Under the pieces are notes generated by a model. The model saw nothing but the letters and a program-made list of their open reading frames with translations. It was not told the origin of the DNA and made no database searches. 34,854 nucleotides of DNA, taken from a virus. The DNA is taken from positions 1-34,854 of IMG/VR virus record IMGVR_UViG_3300030099_000974; one strand, 5' to 3'. Position numbers and translations under genes: made by a program. Positions 6,188-14,465 of the stretch are shown here, piece by piece (positions within the stretch are counted from its first letter, which is position 1; each line of letters begins with the position of its first letter).

Positions 6188-8194
6188 ATGGCAAATTACG
6201 ACGAAAACAACAAATCAAAACCGCAAATCACAAAAGAATTATTTAGACGTTGGAGAGACGCTAGACAAAGATGGGATTTAGAGGCAAGAAACGCAGTAGA
6301 CTTTACTTTAGGTAATCATTATAGTACAGACGAATCAGACGCACTTCAGTCTGTTGGTCAGGCAGATTTTGTAATAGATAGAGTTTATGCAGCTGTTGAT
6401 AAACTAAAATCTCTTCTAACAGCAAGACCTGCAAGGTTTTCTGTTATAGCTAGAGAAGATTCTGATAACAAAATAGCAAACGTATGGAAAACTATCTTAG
6501 AATATATATGGGATATATCTAACGGAGATAGTACTTTCAAACAAGTAGTTCACGATTATGCAGTAACTGGCTTAGGATATATGTATGTTTTTGTAGACCC
6601 AGAAGCTGATTATGGAAGAGGTGAAGTAAAGTATACTCATGTAGACCCATTTAGAGTATATGTAGACCCAGCTGCAAGAGATAGGTTTTTTAATGATGCT
6701 TCAGGTATTATATTATCTACGTTTCTTACAAGAAGACAAGTTTTAGATTTATATCCACAATTAGAAGAAATGATTGATGATATAGAAGTTGGAGTTAACT
6801 CTTTGTATGGAGAGGATTACCCGAACAGTAGTTTGAAAAACAGTAATGCTGTTTTAACACCAGCTGAAGCTAAAGATTTAGATTATAGTGTTTCTCAAAA
6901 ATATCAAATACTAGATAGGTTCTATAAAGTAAAAGTTCCTTATTACAGATTATTTAACACATTGACAGGAGCAGAGAAAATTGTAGACCCAGAAGTATAT
7001 TTAGAAATTATACAAGAAGCAGAAACAGAACAAGCTATTAATAATGGTTCTATACAAATAGAAGAAATTATGCAAACAAGAATTGCACAATGCAGTAGCA
7101 TTGGAGACACTTTATTATATGAGCGTATATTAAATACTGATATCTATCCAATTGTTCCTTTTACGAACATTTGGACTAATACTCCCTATCCAAAGTCAGA
7201 TGTGAACAAGGTTAAAGACTCTCAAAGGCTTTTAAATAAGTTATTCTCTCTAACCTTGTCACACGCTCAGTCAGCTGCTGGATTAAAATTATTAATACCT
7301 GAAGGTAGCATAGATAATGTAAGTCAACTAGAAAGAGATTGGGCTAACCCAAACGCTGTTATAGAATATAACCCAGAATTTGGAGAACCTCATTATCCTC
7401 AACCAGCTCCTTTAACAAGTGAGTTTTATTATTTAATCGATAGGGTAGAAAAATATATAGATTTAAATTTTGGAATACCAGAGTTATTGCAAGGATTCAA
7501 AGACTCTGCACCAGAATCAGTTAGAGGTACTATGCTTTTATCTGAAATGGGAGAATCAAGAGGTAAATCAAAATTAAGAGATATAGAAGCAAGTTTATCT
7601 ATGGTTGGTCAAGTAGTATATAATTTAGCTAAAGACCACTATAGGTTTGCAAAAACATTTAGAATCGTACAACCAAATAATGATATTACTGAATTTTCAG
7701 TTAATATGAGAATGTATGATGATAAACGAAATGAAATACTGACAATAACTAACGATATTCAGTTGGGTCAGCATGACATTCGAGTAATATCAGGTTCAAC
7801 TTTACCAAGCAATAAGGTTGCAGAGTACAATATGTACCTTGATGCTTATAAACTTGGACTGGTAGATGATGTCGAGGTTTTAAAGAAAACTGAAATCTTT
7901 GACAAAGAAGGTGTTCTTCAAAGAAAAGGACGTATGGCACAAATGCAACAGTATATCACATCGCTTGAAAATCAAGTTAAAAAGCTAAGTGGTGACCTAC
8001 AAACATCTGAGCGTGAAATGGTATCTGCCAGAAAACGAACAGAAGTAGAGAAATTTAAATCTCAATTAGGAGAAATAAAATCATCCACTAAAGTAAAAGA
8101 AAAAGAAAAGGTGATGCAGTTAGGCATGATGGTAGACCAAATGGGACAATCTTTGGAGACTGAAGATGAAAACGAACCTGGTTCAGAGTCTTAG
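6188..8194 (+). CDS. Portal protein (head-tail connector)
   Basis: This is a 668-residue portal of the P22/SU10-like kind. The marks are an N-terminal helical part (RRWRDARQRWDLEARNAVDF), the conserved segment FKQVVHDYAVTGLGYMYVFVDP (residues 118-139), a beta-rich wing with THVDPFRVYVDP, and the FGIPELLQGF...ESVRGTMLL region near residues 431-455. The last 90 residues are a charged coiled coil, like the helical barrel or tail-facing extension of long portals. Twelve copies form the DNA channel at one vertex and dock the terminase. The ribosome site GGGAG (6180-6184) is close to the ATG. It is the first gene after the 6131 promoter and begins the head block. Confidence 0.9.
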   Translation: MANYDENNKSKPQITKELFRRWRDARQRWDLEARNAVDFTLGNHYSTDESDALQSVGQADFVIDRVYAAVDKLKSLLTARPARFSVIAREDSDNKIANVWKTILEYIWDISNGDSTFKQVVHDYAVTGLGYMYVFVDPEADYGRGEVKYTHVDPFRVYVDPAARDRFFNDASGIILSTFLTRRQVLDLYPQLEEMIDDIEVGVNSLYGEDYPNSSLKNSNAVLTPAEAKDLDYSVSQKYQILDRFYKVKVPYYRLFNTLTGAEKIVDPEVYLEIIQEAETEQAINNGSIQIEEIMQTRIAQCSSIGDTLLYERILNTDIYPIVPFTNIWTNTPYPKSDVNKVKDSQRLLNKLFSLTLSHAQSAAGLKLLIPEGSIDNVSQLERDWANPNAVIEYNPEFGEPHYPQPAPLTSEFYYLIDRVEKYIDLNFGIPELLQGFKDSAPESVRGTMLLSEMGESRGKSKLRDIEASLSMVGQVVYNLAKDHYRFAKTFRIVQPNNDITEFSVNMRMYDDKRNEILTITNDIQLGQHDIRVISGSTLPSNKVAEYNMYLDAYKLGLVDDVEVLKKTEIFDKEGVLQRKGRMAQMQQYITSLENQVKKLSGDLQTSEREMVSARKRTEVEKFKSQLGEIKSSTKVKEKEKVMQLGMMVDQMGQSLETEDENEPGSES

Positions 8195-8218
8195 ACTAAA
8201 TCAGGAGAGGAGAATAAT

Positions 8219-8980
8219 ATGGCAAAAGAAGAACAACAACAGGTTGAACAGCAAGACCCAATAGTAGAATCTGTAGTGGAACAAGAAGTTGCATTAGAAG
8301 AGCCTACTCAACAAGAAGGTGTTAACGCATCTGAAGAAGCAGATTGGGAATCAGAAGCAAAGAAATTTCAATCAATGTACGATAAAAAGGTTGCAGAGCA
8401 TGAAAACTTAAAAAAAGATAGTAGTGATTTGTTACAATTAAGACAAGTATTGTCAGAAAAACCTGAATTAGTAGATGTTATTGAAAAAAGCCTTGCTGGA
8501 GAATCAGTTGAGGGCAATGATGCTGGAGAGAGTACAACTCCAGAGAATTTTGACCCTTGGGATGCCTACTACAAGCCAGACTCTGAGTCTTACAAATTTA
8601 GAGTAAGTCAAGAGAAAAAGCTTGTGCACGAAACAGTAGATAACGAACTAGCAAAACTACAAAATCAAATGGCTATGAATAACTTAAAAACAGAATTGGT
8701 AAGTAAGCACAACTTAGGTGCAGATGATGCAGAAAAATTCTTGCAGTTTGCCACTACACCAAAAGCTAATCTTCCTATCGAAACACTTATTAAAGTGTGG
8801 AAAGAAGGAGAGGGCAAGGGTGCTAAGCAGAGTGAGAATATGGAAGCTGTAAAAAAAGCAAAATCAATTCCAAAACCAGCTGGTGTTTTACAAGGAGGAG
8901 AAATTCAACAAGAATCCGAAGAGGACCAAGTATGGAACAGAGTTATGGCAGTAGGCAAGAGAAGTAGGATTGCTAAATAA
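8219..8980 (+). CDS. Scaffolding protein
   Basis: The protein is strongly acidic, with a disordered Gln/Glu-rich N-terminus (residues 1-42), then a coiled coil (about 43-90), a low-complexity acidic stretch, a second helical region, and a short basic helix at the C-terminus (VWNRVMAVGKRSRIAK). An acidic, helical protein ending in a basic coat-binding helix between portal and major capsid genes is the usual form of a podovirus scaffold. It would guide coat assembly into a prohead and then leave. The sequence itself is not conserved enough to recognise, so the call rests on composition, layout and position. Confidence 0.8.
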   Translation: MAKEEQQQVEQQDPIVESVVEQEVALEEPTQQEGVNASEEADWESEAKKFQSMYDKKVAEHENLKKDSSDLLQLRQVLSEKPELVDVIEKSLAGESVEGNDAGESTTPENFDPWDAYYKPDSESYKFRVSQEKKLVHETVDNELAKLQNQMAMNNLKTELVSKHNLGADDAEKFLQFATTPKANLPIETLIKVWKEGEGKGAKQSENMEAVKKAKSIPKPAGVLQGGEIQQESEEDQVWNRVMAVGKRSRIAK

Positions 8981-8997
8981 CTAAGAGGTAAAATAAA

Positions 8998-10407
8998 ATG
9001 GCTTTTAATCAAGGAACATTAAAGTCATCTGTGATTACAGCTGCAGCTAAAGATGCAGGAGTAGGACAAATACCTGACGTTAGACGTTTATATGATTTCT
9101 CTGATAGAGTTGCAGAACTCATGCCAGAGGAGTCACCTTTTTTCGTCTATCTAAGTCAAGTTGCAAAACAAGCTACAGATGATTCTGTTTTTAGATATTT
9201 AGAAAACAGAACTGTAACTAACTACACAGCACGTAACTTCAGCTTAGCAGCTGCGGTAAACGGCGGTTCTGCAGTAGCACAGGGACAATTACATGACTTT
9301 ACAGTTGATGACGGAGCAGGCGCTGCTATTGGATTCCTAACAAAAGGAATGGTAATAGCAATCGCTTCTGTTGATTCAACAGCTGGTTATGGGCAAGTTT
9401 TAGTTAGAGTTGAGTCTGCACCAAACGTACAATCAGCTAATACTACCTTCTCAGGTAGAATTATTGATGTATCAGAATCAAGCGTATCAGGACATAATGT
9501 ATTAGCAGACAATGACGGATGTCAAATTGTTGGTACATCATTTGAAGAAGGAACAGGTTCACCTGACACTTTCTCAGATACAATTGAAGATGACTTTGGT
9601 TATACTCAAATCTTTAAAACTGCTTGTGAATTAACCAACACAGCAATAGCTACAAGATACCGTGGCTATGAGAACGAATTTGATAGAATTTGGGCTCAAA
9701 AATTACGTGAACACAAAGTAGACATCGAAAGAGCTATGCTCTTTGGACAAAAAGCTCGTGTAAACGGAGTACAATATACTGAAGGTCTAGTTGGACACAT
9801 TGTAAAAAATGTTGCTCCAGTAACAGATAACTCAGCATTTTCATATGATTCAGGTAAAGCTTACTACAGAAGTGTAGCTCAAGCAGAACTTACATATGAT
9901 AGATTGCTTTCTGATTTAGAGGTTATCTTTGACCCAGCAAGAGGCGGAGCAAGCGAAAAACTTGTTATGGCTTCTTTGCCAGTAATCTCATTCTTTAACA
10001 AATTGGGCGGAGATGCGTTCTTGTCACAATCACTTGCACATAATAACAATGCTGCACTAAGTGGTGGTGCTACAACAACAAATCAGTCACCATACAGAAT
10101 GAACTTAAACCAAGTATCAGGACAGTTTGGTCACTCCTTAATGGAAATCAACACTATACATGGTTCAATGTTCTTAGTGAAAGAACCTCTATTTAGAGGT
10201 ATTGCTAGTGGATTCATGCTTATGGCTGATATGTCTAAATTGGCATACAGACCATTAGTTGGTAACGGTTTAAATCGTGACACTCAAATCATGACAAACG
10301 TACAAGGTGCGGATGAAGATTTAAGAAAAGACATGATTATGACTGAAGCTGGTCTTGAAATCACACTACCTGAATGTCACGCTCTATACAACGTGGAGGG
10401 ATTATAA
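8998..10407 (+). CDS. Major capsid protein, SU10-like (DUF5309-like)
   Basis: The 469-residue protein lies right after portal and scaffold. It has the features of HK97-fold coat proteins of the SU10 type: an N-terminal DFSDRVAELMPEESPFFVYLSQ segment, then a long helix reading FDRIWAQKLREHKVDIERAML with an upstream FKTACELTNTA block. Other marks are a DLEVIFDPARGGASEKLVMASLPVI core and a closing beta-rich part. An inserted Gly/Ser/Asp-rich segment (about residues 85-190) may form a surface domain. No N-terminal delta domain for cleavage is evident, which fits a separate scaffold. It should form most of the icosahedral shell. The assignment from family pattern and position is strong. Confidence 0.88.
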   Translation: MAFNQGTLKSSVITAAAKDAGVGQIPDVRRLYDFSDRVAELMPEESPFFVYLSQVAKQATDDSVFRYLENRTVTNYTARNFSLAAAVNGGSAVAQGQLHDFTVDDGAGAAIGFLTKGMVIAIASVDSTAGYGQVLVRVESAPNVQSANTTFSGRIIDVSESSVSGHNVLADNDGCQIVGTSFEEGTGSPDTFSDTIEDDFGYTQIFKTACELTNTAIATRYRGYENEFDRIWAQKLREHKVDIERAMLFGQKARVNGVQYTEGLVGHIVKNVAPVTDNSAFSYDSGKAYYRSVAQAELTYDRLLSDLEVIFDPARGGASEKLVMASLPVISFFNKLGGDAFLSQSLAHNNNAALSGGATTTNQSPYRMNLNQVSGQFGHSLMEINTIHGSMFLVKEPLFRGIASGFMLMADMSKLAYRPLVGNGLNRDTQIMTNVQGADEDLRKDMIMTEAGLEITLPECHALYNVEGL

Positions 10408-10408
10408 A

Positions 10409-10843
10409 ATGGCTAAAGGTGCATTATTAGAAAAAAATAGTGGTGCTGGTGGTTTACTATCAAACGTAGAACACATTACCGCTGCTAAAACAATAGTAGA
10501 AGCAGATTCTGGTAAAGTATTTATGCTTTCATCAGCAGATGGAGCATATGATATTACTTTACCTACAGCTGCTACAGGTCAAAACGGTGCAGTGTACAAG
10601 TTTGTTGTACATGAAGAAACACCATCATTTGACATTACTATTAAAGCAGGAAGTGCAATCATTTCATTAGTAATGAAGGACGCAGGCGGAGACGCTGCTA
10701 ATTCAACTGCTGGAACTCAAGTTTCTAACGTAATCGTAGAAGCTGCTTCACAAAGAGGCGACTTTGTTGAACTTATGTTTTGGAACGGAGAGTACTATGC
10801 ACATGCAATGAGTGCTATCAATGACGGTATAACAACATCATAA
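10409..10843 (+). CDS. Probable capsid decoration protein (144 aa)
   Basis: The protein is small, beta-rich and free of cysteine, with repeated short strands such as GKVFMLSSADGAYDITLPT and GAVYKFVVHE, and a conserved-looking WNGEYYAH near the end. It directly follows the coat gene with one base between. The frame is open 54 bases further upstream inside the coat gene, but GGAGGG at 10395-10400 places the start at the ATG 10409. Position and fold class suggest a protein that binds the outside of the shell; a minor head protein is the alternative. A strong hairpin follows it. Confidence 0.65.
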   Translation: MAKGALLEKNSGAGGLLSNVEHITAAKTIVEADSGKVFMLSSADGAYDITLPTAATGQNGAVYKFVVHEETPSFDITIKAGSAIISLVMKDAGGDAANSTAGTQVSNVIVEAASQRGDFVELMFWNGEYYAHAMSAINDGITTS

Positions 10844-10852
10844 TATAGTTAT

Positions 10853-10891
10853 TAGGTACTATGGAGTGGGTTAGACCCACTCCGAAACCTA
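10853..10891 (+). promoter_or_regulatory. Strong two-part RNA hairpin after the capsid genes
   Basis: An inner stem of nine perfect pairs, GGAGTGGGT (10863-10871) with ACCCACTCC (10875-10883), closes a three-base loop. An outer stem TAGGT (10853-10857) with ACCTA (10887-10891) extends it past a small internal loop. No T tract follows directly, so it is not a classic terminator. It could weaken transcription downstream, protect the capsid mRNA 3' end or be an RNase cleavage site. Confidence 0.7.
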
Positions 10892-10919
10892 TAAAGAATT
10901 TTAAAATATAGGAGAAAAA

Positions 10920-11111
10920 ATGGCAAACTTTAATACAACTACAAAAGTTATTATTAACGATATTACTGCAGATGCTAGCAGTGTTGCAGGTTCATTGGCT
11001 AAAGAAATCAATGACTATATAGAAACTATAGATGATGCAAAACTAGTGGATATAAAAGCAGTTAAATTTGACAGAAGTAGAATTGCATATATTATAATTA
11101 CAAAAGATTAA
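10920..11111 (+). CDS. Small hypothetical protein (63 aa)
   Basis: I do not recognise this protein. It has a beta strand, a helix (ASSVAGSLAKEINDYIETI) and a final strand pair (LVDIKAVKFDRSRIAYIIIT), a compact mixed fold with no cysteine. AGGAG lies just upstream of the ATG. It is the first gene after the capsid hairpin and overlaps the next gene by one base. Function unknown. Confidence 0.65.
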   Translation: MANFNTTTKVIINDITADASSVAGSLAKEINDYIETIDDAKLVDIKAVKFDRSRIAYIIITKD

Positions 11112-11365
11112 TGGCTAAGTGTCAACATTGTAATGAGCCAAACCCTGAAGGTATGTTTAATTGTCCTTCTTGCGGTTTGAGGGCAGCTCCTAATAAATGG
11201 AACACCAATTTTGTTATTAGAGAAAATAATTCTTGGGCAACAGCAATTAGGAAAGACCAAATAGATTTTAAACACATGTCTATGGAAGATGGTGTAAAAA
11301 GAATGAAAGAAACTAATAAAAACGCTAAACCCGCTCCTAGCGGGAAAGGAATAAGGGTAATGTAA
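11111..11365 (+). CDS. Zinc-ribbon protein (84 aa)
   Basis: CQHC (4-7) and CPSC (18-21) form a short zinc ribbon at the extreme N-terminus, as in many small zinc-ribbon proteins. The remaining 60 residues are polar and contain SWATAIRKDQIDFKHMSMEDGVKRMKE, a helix-rich tail. A compact zinc knuckle placed among small basic proteins suggests nucleic-acid contact, but no function can be given. It joins both neighbours by one-base TAATG overlaps. The frame on the opposite strand here is a shadow. Confidence 0.7.
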   Translation: MAKCQHCNEPNPEGMFNCPSCGLRAAPNKWNTNFVIRENNSWATAIRKDQIDFKHMSMEDGVKRMKETNKNAKPAPSGKGIRVM

Positions 11366-11478
11366 TGCCAAGAGGTGTAGGATATGGTAAAGGTACTCCA
11401 AAGAAAAAGAAAAAGAAAAAGGGTACAATGAAGAAAAAGAAAAAAACAATGAAGAAAAGTAGATATGGCAGTTACTAA
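11365..11478 (+). CDS. Tiny Lys-rich protein (37 aa)
   Basis: This 37-codon frame begins at the TAATG overlap with the zinc-ribbon gene and ends 14 bases inside the next gene. It reads MPRGVGYGKGTPK followed by runs of lysine broken by GTM and TM. About half the residues are Lys or Arg, and there are no acidic residues at all. Such a peptide should bind DNA or RNA by charge alone, like a protamine or a histone tail. The A-rich coding sequence (AAGAAAAAG repeats) could slow ribosomes or cause slippage. Evidence for translation is its fit between two coupled genes in a chain of basic proteins. No family is claimed. Confidence 0.6.
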   Translation: MPRGVGYGKGTPKKKKKKKGTMKKKKKTMKKSRYGSY

Positions 11479-11662
11479 GAAAAAGAAAGTAATGGTAAAA
11501 GGTGTAGATATATCTGGTCTTACAAAAAGACAGCAAGTTACAATGAAAAAACATGCTAAGCATCATACAGGAAAACATATGAAAAGTATGACTAACATGA
11601 TGAAAAGAGGTAAAACTTTTACACAAGCTCATAAAGCAGCACAAAAAAAGGTAGGTAGATAA
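11465..11662 (+). CDS. Small basic Lys/His-rich protein (65 aa)
   Basis: The protein is very basic, with a KKKK start, a central DISGLTKRQQVTMKKHAKHH, and a Met/Lys-rich helix ending TFTQAHKAAQKKVGR. It has only one acidic residue. The pattern 'LTKRQQ..MKKHAKHHT.KHM..M...M..G.TF..AH..A...VG' resembles short basic proteins I recall from marine phages, but no function is established for them to my knowledge. It is coupled to the next gene by TAATG. Binding to packaged DNA is the simplest reading. Confidence 0.7.
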   Translation: MAVTKKKKVMVKGVDISGLTKRQQVTMKKHAKHHTGKHMKSMTNMMKRGKTFTQAHKAAQKKVGR

Positions 11663-11874
11663 TGCCAAGAAAAAAAGCAGTAAGAAAAACAAAGAGAAAA
11701 ACAAGTGCAAAACGTAAGACAACCAGAAAAAAAGGTAGTCCTACTCCAACAAATAAAGCTTTGTACTCAAGAGTTAAAGCTGAAGCTAAACGTAAGTTTG
11801 ATGTATATCCTTCTGCTTATGCTAATGCTTGGTTGGTAAGAACCTATAAAAAACGCGGTGGTGGATACAGATAA
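11662..11874 (+). CDS. Small basic protein with a YPSAY...KKRGGGY tail (70 aa)
   Basis: Residues 1-30 are Lys/Arg/Thr-rich and surely unstructured alone. Residues 33-70 are more protein-like: ALYSRVKAEAKRKFDVYPSAYANAW, then a close of LVRTYKKRGGGYR. That second part recalls a small conserved domain found in phages and giant viruses (DUF5872-like end 'YKKRGGGY'); this is from memory and tentative. The form is a charged tail plus a small compact head. TAATG overlaps join it to both neighbours. It may bind nucleic acid in the virion. Confidence 0.7.
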   Translation: MPRKKAVRKTKRKTSAKRKTTRKKGSPTPTNKALYSRVKAEAKRKFDVYPSAYANAWLVRTYKKRGGGYR

Positions 11875-12158
11875 TGGCTTACCAAGGTGGTCTAAGAAAG
11901 TGGTTCAAAGAGGACTGGGTAGACATTGGTGCTAAAAAAAAGGGTGGCGGCTTCAAAAAATGTGGTCGTAGTTCTGCAAAAGGTAGCAAAAGAAAATACC
12001 CTAAATGTGTTCCTGCAGCTAAAGCAGCAAGAATGACCGCCGCACAAAGACGTAGTGCAGTAAGAAGAAAAAGGGCAAAAGCACAGGGAGTTGGAGGTAA
12101 ACCAACCAATGTTAAGACTTTTGCCAAAAGAGATGGTAAGAAAGCGAGAAGAGGGTAA
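11874..12158 (+). CDS. Small basic protein with WFKEDWVDIG and CGR...YPKCVP motifs (94 aa)
   Basis: The N-terminal half has a recognisable arrangement: LRKWFKEDWVDIG, then KKCGRSS, then KYPKCVPAAKAARMT. The two cysteines (34 and 45) may bind a metal or pair. The second half is an Arg/Lys-rich tail. I recall this motif set in proteins of uncultured marine phages and of large algal viruses, where the function is not known. It is the longest of the basic cluster and clearly under coding selection in its first half. TAATG overlaps lie at both ends. Confidence 0.72.
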   Translation: MAYQGGLRKWFKEDWVDIGAKKKGGGFKKCGRSSAKGSKRKYPKCVPAAKAARMTAAQRRSAVRRKRAKAQGVGGKPTNVKTFAKRDGKKARRG

Positions 12159-12298
12159 TGCCTAGACCAGTTTTTGGAAAACAGACAAGACATAGTAATG
12201 GAAAGAAAAAAACTAGGCAAGGACAAAGCCACAATACAAAGTTTGGTACGAAAAACAGTACAAAATATTATAAAAAAAGAAGTAGAGGACAAGGATAA
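12158..12298 (+). CDS. Tiny basic protein (46 aa)
   Basis: This 46-codon frame fills exactly the space between the stop of the 94-residue basic protein and the start of the 608-residue protein, with a one-base TAATG overlap at each end. It reads MPRPVFGKQTRHSNGKKKTRQ at the start and ends KYYKKRSRGQG, with no acidic residues. The perfect fit to the gap is the main reason to call it real. Like its four upstream neighbours it is likely to bind nucleic acid or the inside of the capsid by charge. Confidence 0.62.
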   Translation: MPRPVFGKQTRHSNGKKKTRQGQSHNTKFGTKNSTKYYKKRSRGQG

Positions 12299-14124
12299 TG
12301 GCTGATTTTAAAACAAGAATAAATGATTTAACAGGCTTTGCAAGCACTGATGATACAGCATTAAATGACTGGTTGTCGTCTGGTGCACGTTCTGTTATAA
12401 ATATTCTGCCTATTAACAAACTAGAGAGAGTAGCTGGTAATGAAAACTTTACTAATACAATTGATGTAGAAGGTAAGAAGATTTTAGCAGTTGTTAGAAA
12501 AGATAATAATCATACAAGTAAAATTTATACACCATGTAGAAAACTACCACCTTCAATGATGGGTAGAGTAAATGATACAAACTATATGGAAGCTGCTTCA
12601 GAAAGTGACCCAGCTTATATAATACAAAATCAACTTTTAAACACATATCCTGGAAGCAATACAAGTAATGATAGTAGAGTTGTTTTTATAAATTCTTCTA
12701 TAACTGTGGCTCACGGAGATAGTTCAATAGTAAACTTCCCAGATGAGGCAGAGGAAGCAGTTGTTTTATATGCATCTAGAAATGCTTTATTAAGGTTACA
12801 AAACAACATGAATGCAATTAGCTCTTTGACTGTAAGTGTGAGTGCACCAAGCGCTCCTAGTGTTTCAACAGTAAGTTACTCAGCAGCTAGTAATGCAGAT
12901 GCAAGCGCTAGTTCTGTTGGAGCTATAACAGTTGCCAGCGTATCAAAAGCTGACATATCAGGAGACGTACCTACTTATAGTAAACCTTCTGTAAGCTTGA
13001 CTAGTAATTTAAGTATATCTGATTTGAGTATAAGCTCTTCGGCGCCAAGCGCTCCAGGATTAGGTACAGTAAGTTATTCTGCTGCAACAAACGCAGACGC
13101 TAGTGCTAGTGCAGTATCAGCTATTACAGTTGCTACAGTTGCTAAAGCAGATATATCTGGAGATGTTCCTACCTACACAAAACCAAGTCAAAGTTTTGAT
13201 ATAGCACAGTTTGAAACATTTTTAGAAACAAACGAAGATGTAGAATTAGCACAATTACAACTAGGTAGATTAAATAACGAGTTAGCAGAATACCAAGCAG
13301 ATATACAAAATGAACTTAATGATTTTAATGAAAAAAACGCTAAGTATAGAGCTAATGTTGAAGCAGAACTAGCCAAACATAATTCAGACTTAAGAAAAGC
13401 TATTACTCAGGCAGAGCTTGATGCTAGAGACGCTCAACAAGAAGCAGCTCAAACTACAGATGTAGACAAGTTTAATAAAGCACAAGACCAAGCCTTGGCA
13501 CTACAGAATGCAGCTCAGACTATGCAAGCAACAATACAAAACAATGATGATTTAGTTTCTAAATTTGTTTCTGAGCTAAGACTTTATGAACAAAACATTA
13601 ACAAAGAAGTTACATTATATAGAGCAAACTATGAAAAAGATTTCGCTATTTTTTCTAAACAAAGAGATACAGAATTACAAAACTACAGTTTAGATATACA
13701 AAACGAGTTAAATGAATTTAACAAGGAAAATGTAAGATACCAAGCAAATGTACAAGCAGAGATACAAAAACATCAATCTGATTTACAAAAAGCATTAAAT
13801 CAAGCTAACATAGATGCTGCTGATGCCAGACAAGAGGCACAACAAGCAACTCAGGTTGACTTAGCTAACAAAGCAGCTGACCAAGCGCTAGCATTGCAAA
13901 ATGCAGCACAAACAATGGCAGCAGCTATACAAAACAACGATGATATATTGATTAAGTTTCGTACAGAAATACAAAAATATGCAGCACAGGTATCTGATGA
14001 GGTACAAGAATTCAATAGTAATTTACAAAAAGATATAGCTAAATATAGTTGGTATGAGAAACAATATGCTATAGTAGATGCAAGATATAAAGAGCAAATA
14101 CAAACCTTGCAAGGAGCGTTATAA
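12298..14124 (+). CDS. Virion structural protein with duplicated modules and coiled coils (608 aa)
   Basis: Residues 1-170 form a globular N-terminal part. Residues 182-231 and 248-297 are two near-identical Ser/Ala-rich repeats (66-residue period) that begin SAPSAP and end VPTY.KPS. Residues 335-465 and 466-590 are two copies of a long helical module (131-residue period), each with DIQNELN.FN and ADQALALQNAAQTM or DQALALQNAAQTM. The pattern suggests an anchor domain, a flexible linker and a long coiled-coil shaft. It lies between head genes and adaptor genes, so it is probably a fibrous head or neck protein, or a tail component. It is not a tape measure by length or hydrophobicity. Confidence 0.75.
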   Translation: MADFKTRINDLTGFASTDDTALNDWLSSGARSVINILPINKLERVAGNENFTNTIDVEGKKILAVVRKDNNHTSKIYTPCRKLPPSMMGRVNDTNYMEAASESDPAYIIQNQLLNTYPGSNTSNDSRVVFINSSITVAHGDSSIVNFPDEAEEAVVLYASRNALLRLQNNMNAISSLTVSVSAPSAPSVSTVSYSAASNADASASSVGAITVASVSKADISGDVPTYSKPSVSLTSNLSISDLSISSSAPSAPGLGTVSYSAATNADASASAVSAITVATVAKADISGDVPTYTKPSQSFDIAQFETFLETNEDVELAQLQLGRLNNELAEYQADIQNELNDFNEKNAKYRANVEAELAKHNSDLRKAITQAELDARDAQQEAAQTTDVDKFNKAQDQALALQNAAQTMQATIQNNDDLVSKFVSELRLYEQNINKEVTLYRANYEKDFAIFSKQRDTELQNYSLDIQNELNEFNKENVRYQANVQAEIQKHQSDLQKALNQANIDAADARQEAQQATQVDLANKAADQALALQNAAQTMAAAIQNNDDILIKFRTEIQKYAAQVSDEVQEFNSNLQKDIAKYSWYEKQYAIVDARYKEQIQTLQGAL

Positions 14125-14465
14125 TGGCAGCAATAGAATTTACAGGTAAAGAAATATATAGTAGAGTACTTCAAGCAGTTCCTGATATATCAGAGAACTA
14201 TGTACTTAACTTAATTAATGAAGCATTGATTGATATGGGTAGATACACTAATCAAATAGAAAATGCAAAAACAAATTTAGTTCATAATCAGCTTTGGTAC
14301 GCTTTAGATGATGATGAAAGTGTTACTATTAATAAAGTATTTAGATGCACTATAAAAAATTCAGAAGGAGAGTTTATAAAAATACCAAGACTTTCTAATG
14401 GTGAAATAAAACAATTTTATAATGAGTCAAGCACTCAAGCAAACACAAACTGGACGGAGGTATAA
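14124..14465 (+). CDS. Putative head-tail adaptor-like protein (113 aa)
   Basis: The start, EFTGKEIYSRVLQAVPDISENYVLNLINEALIDMGRY, is a helical segment like those in small neck proteins that bind the portal. A beta-rich half follows (LWYALDDDESVTINKVFRCTIKN). Size, position between structural genes and the tight TAATG overlaps on both sides favour a connector component. I do not recognise a family, so the role is inferred from fold pattern and neighbours. Confidence 0.55.
   Translation: MAAIEFTGKEIYSRVLQAVPDISENYVLNLINEALIDMGRYTNQIENAKTNLVHNQLWYALDDDESVTINKVFRCTIKNSEGEFIKIPRLSNGEIKQFYNESSTQANTNWTEV

Noticed and set aside
10355-10408. ATG at 10355 as start of the decoration protein
   Set aside because: The extra 18 residues lie inside the coat gene in another frame, while GGAGGG is well placed for the ATG at 10409.
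11108-11722. 204-codon frame on the - strand
   Set aside because: It is rich in Phe, Ser, Leu and Cys, just what the complement of Lys-rich coding DNA gives. It lies wholly under coupled + genes with better support.
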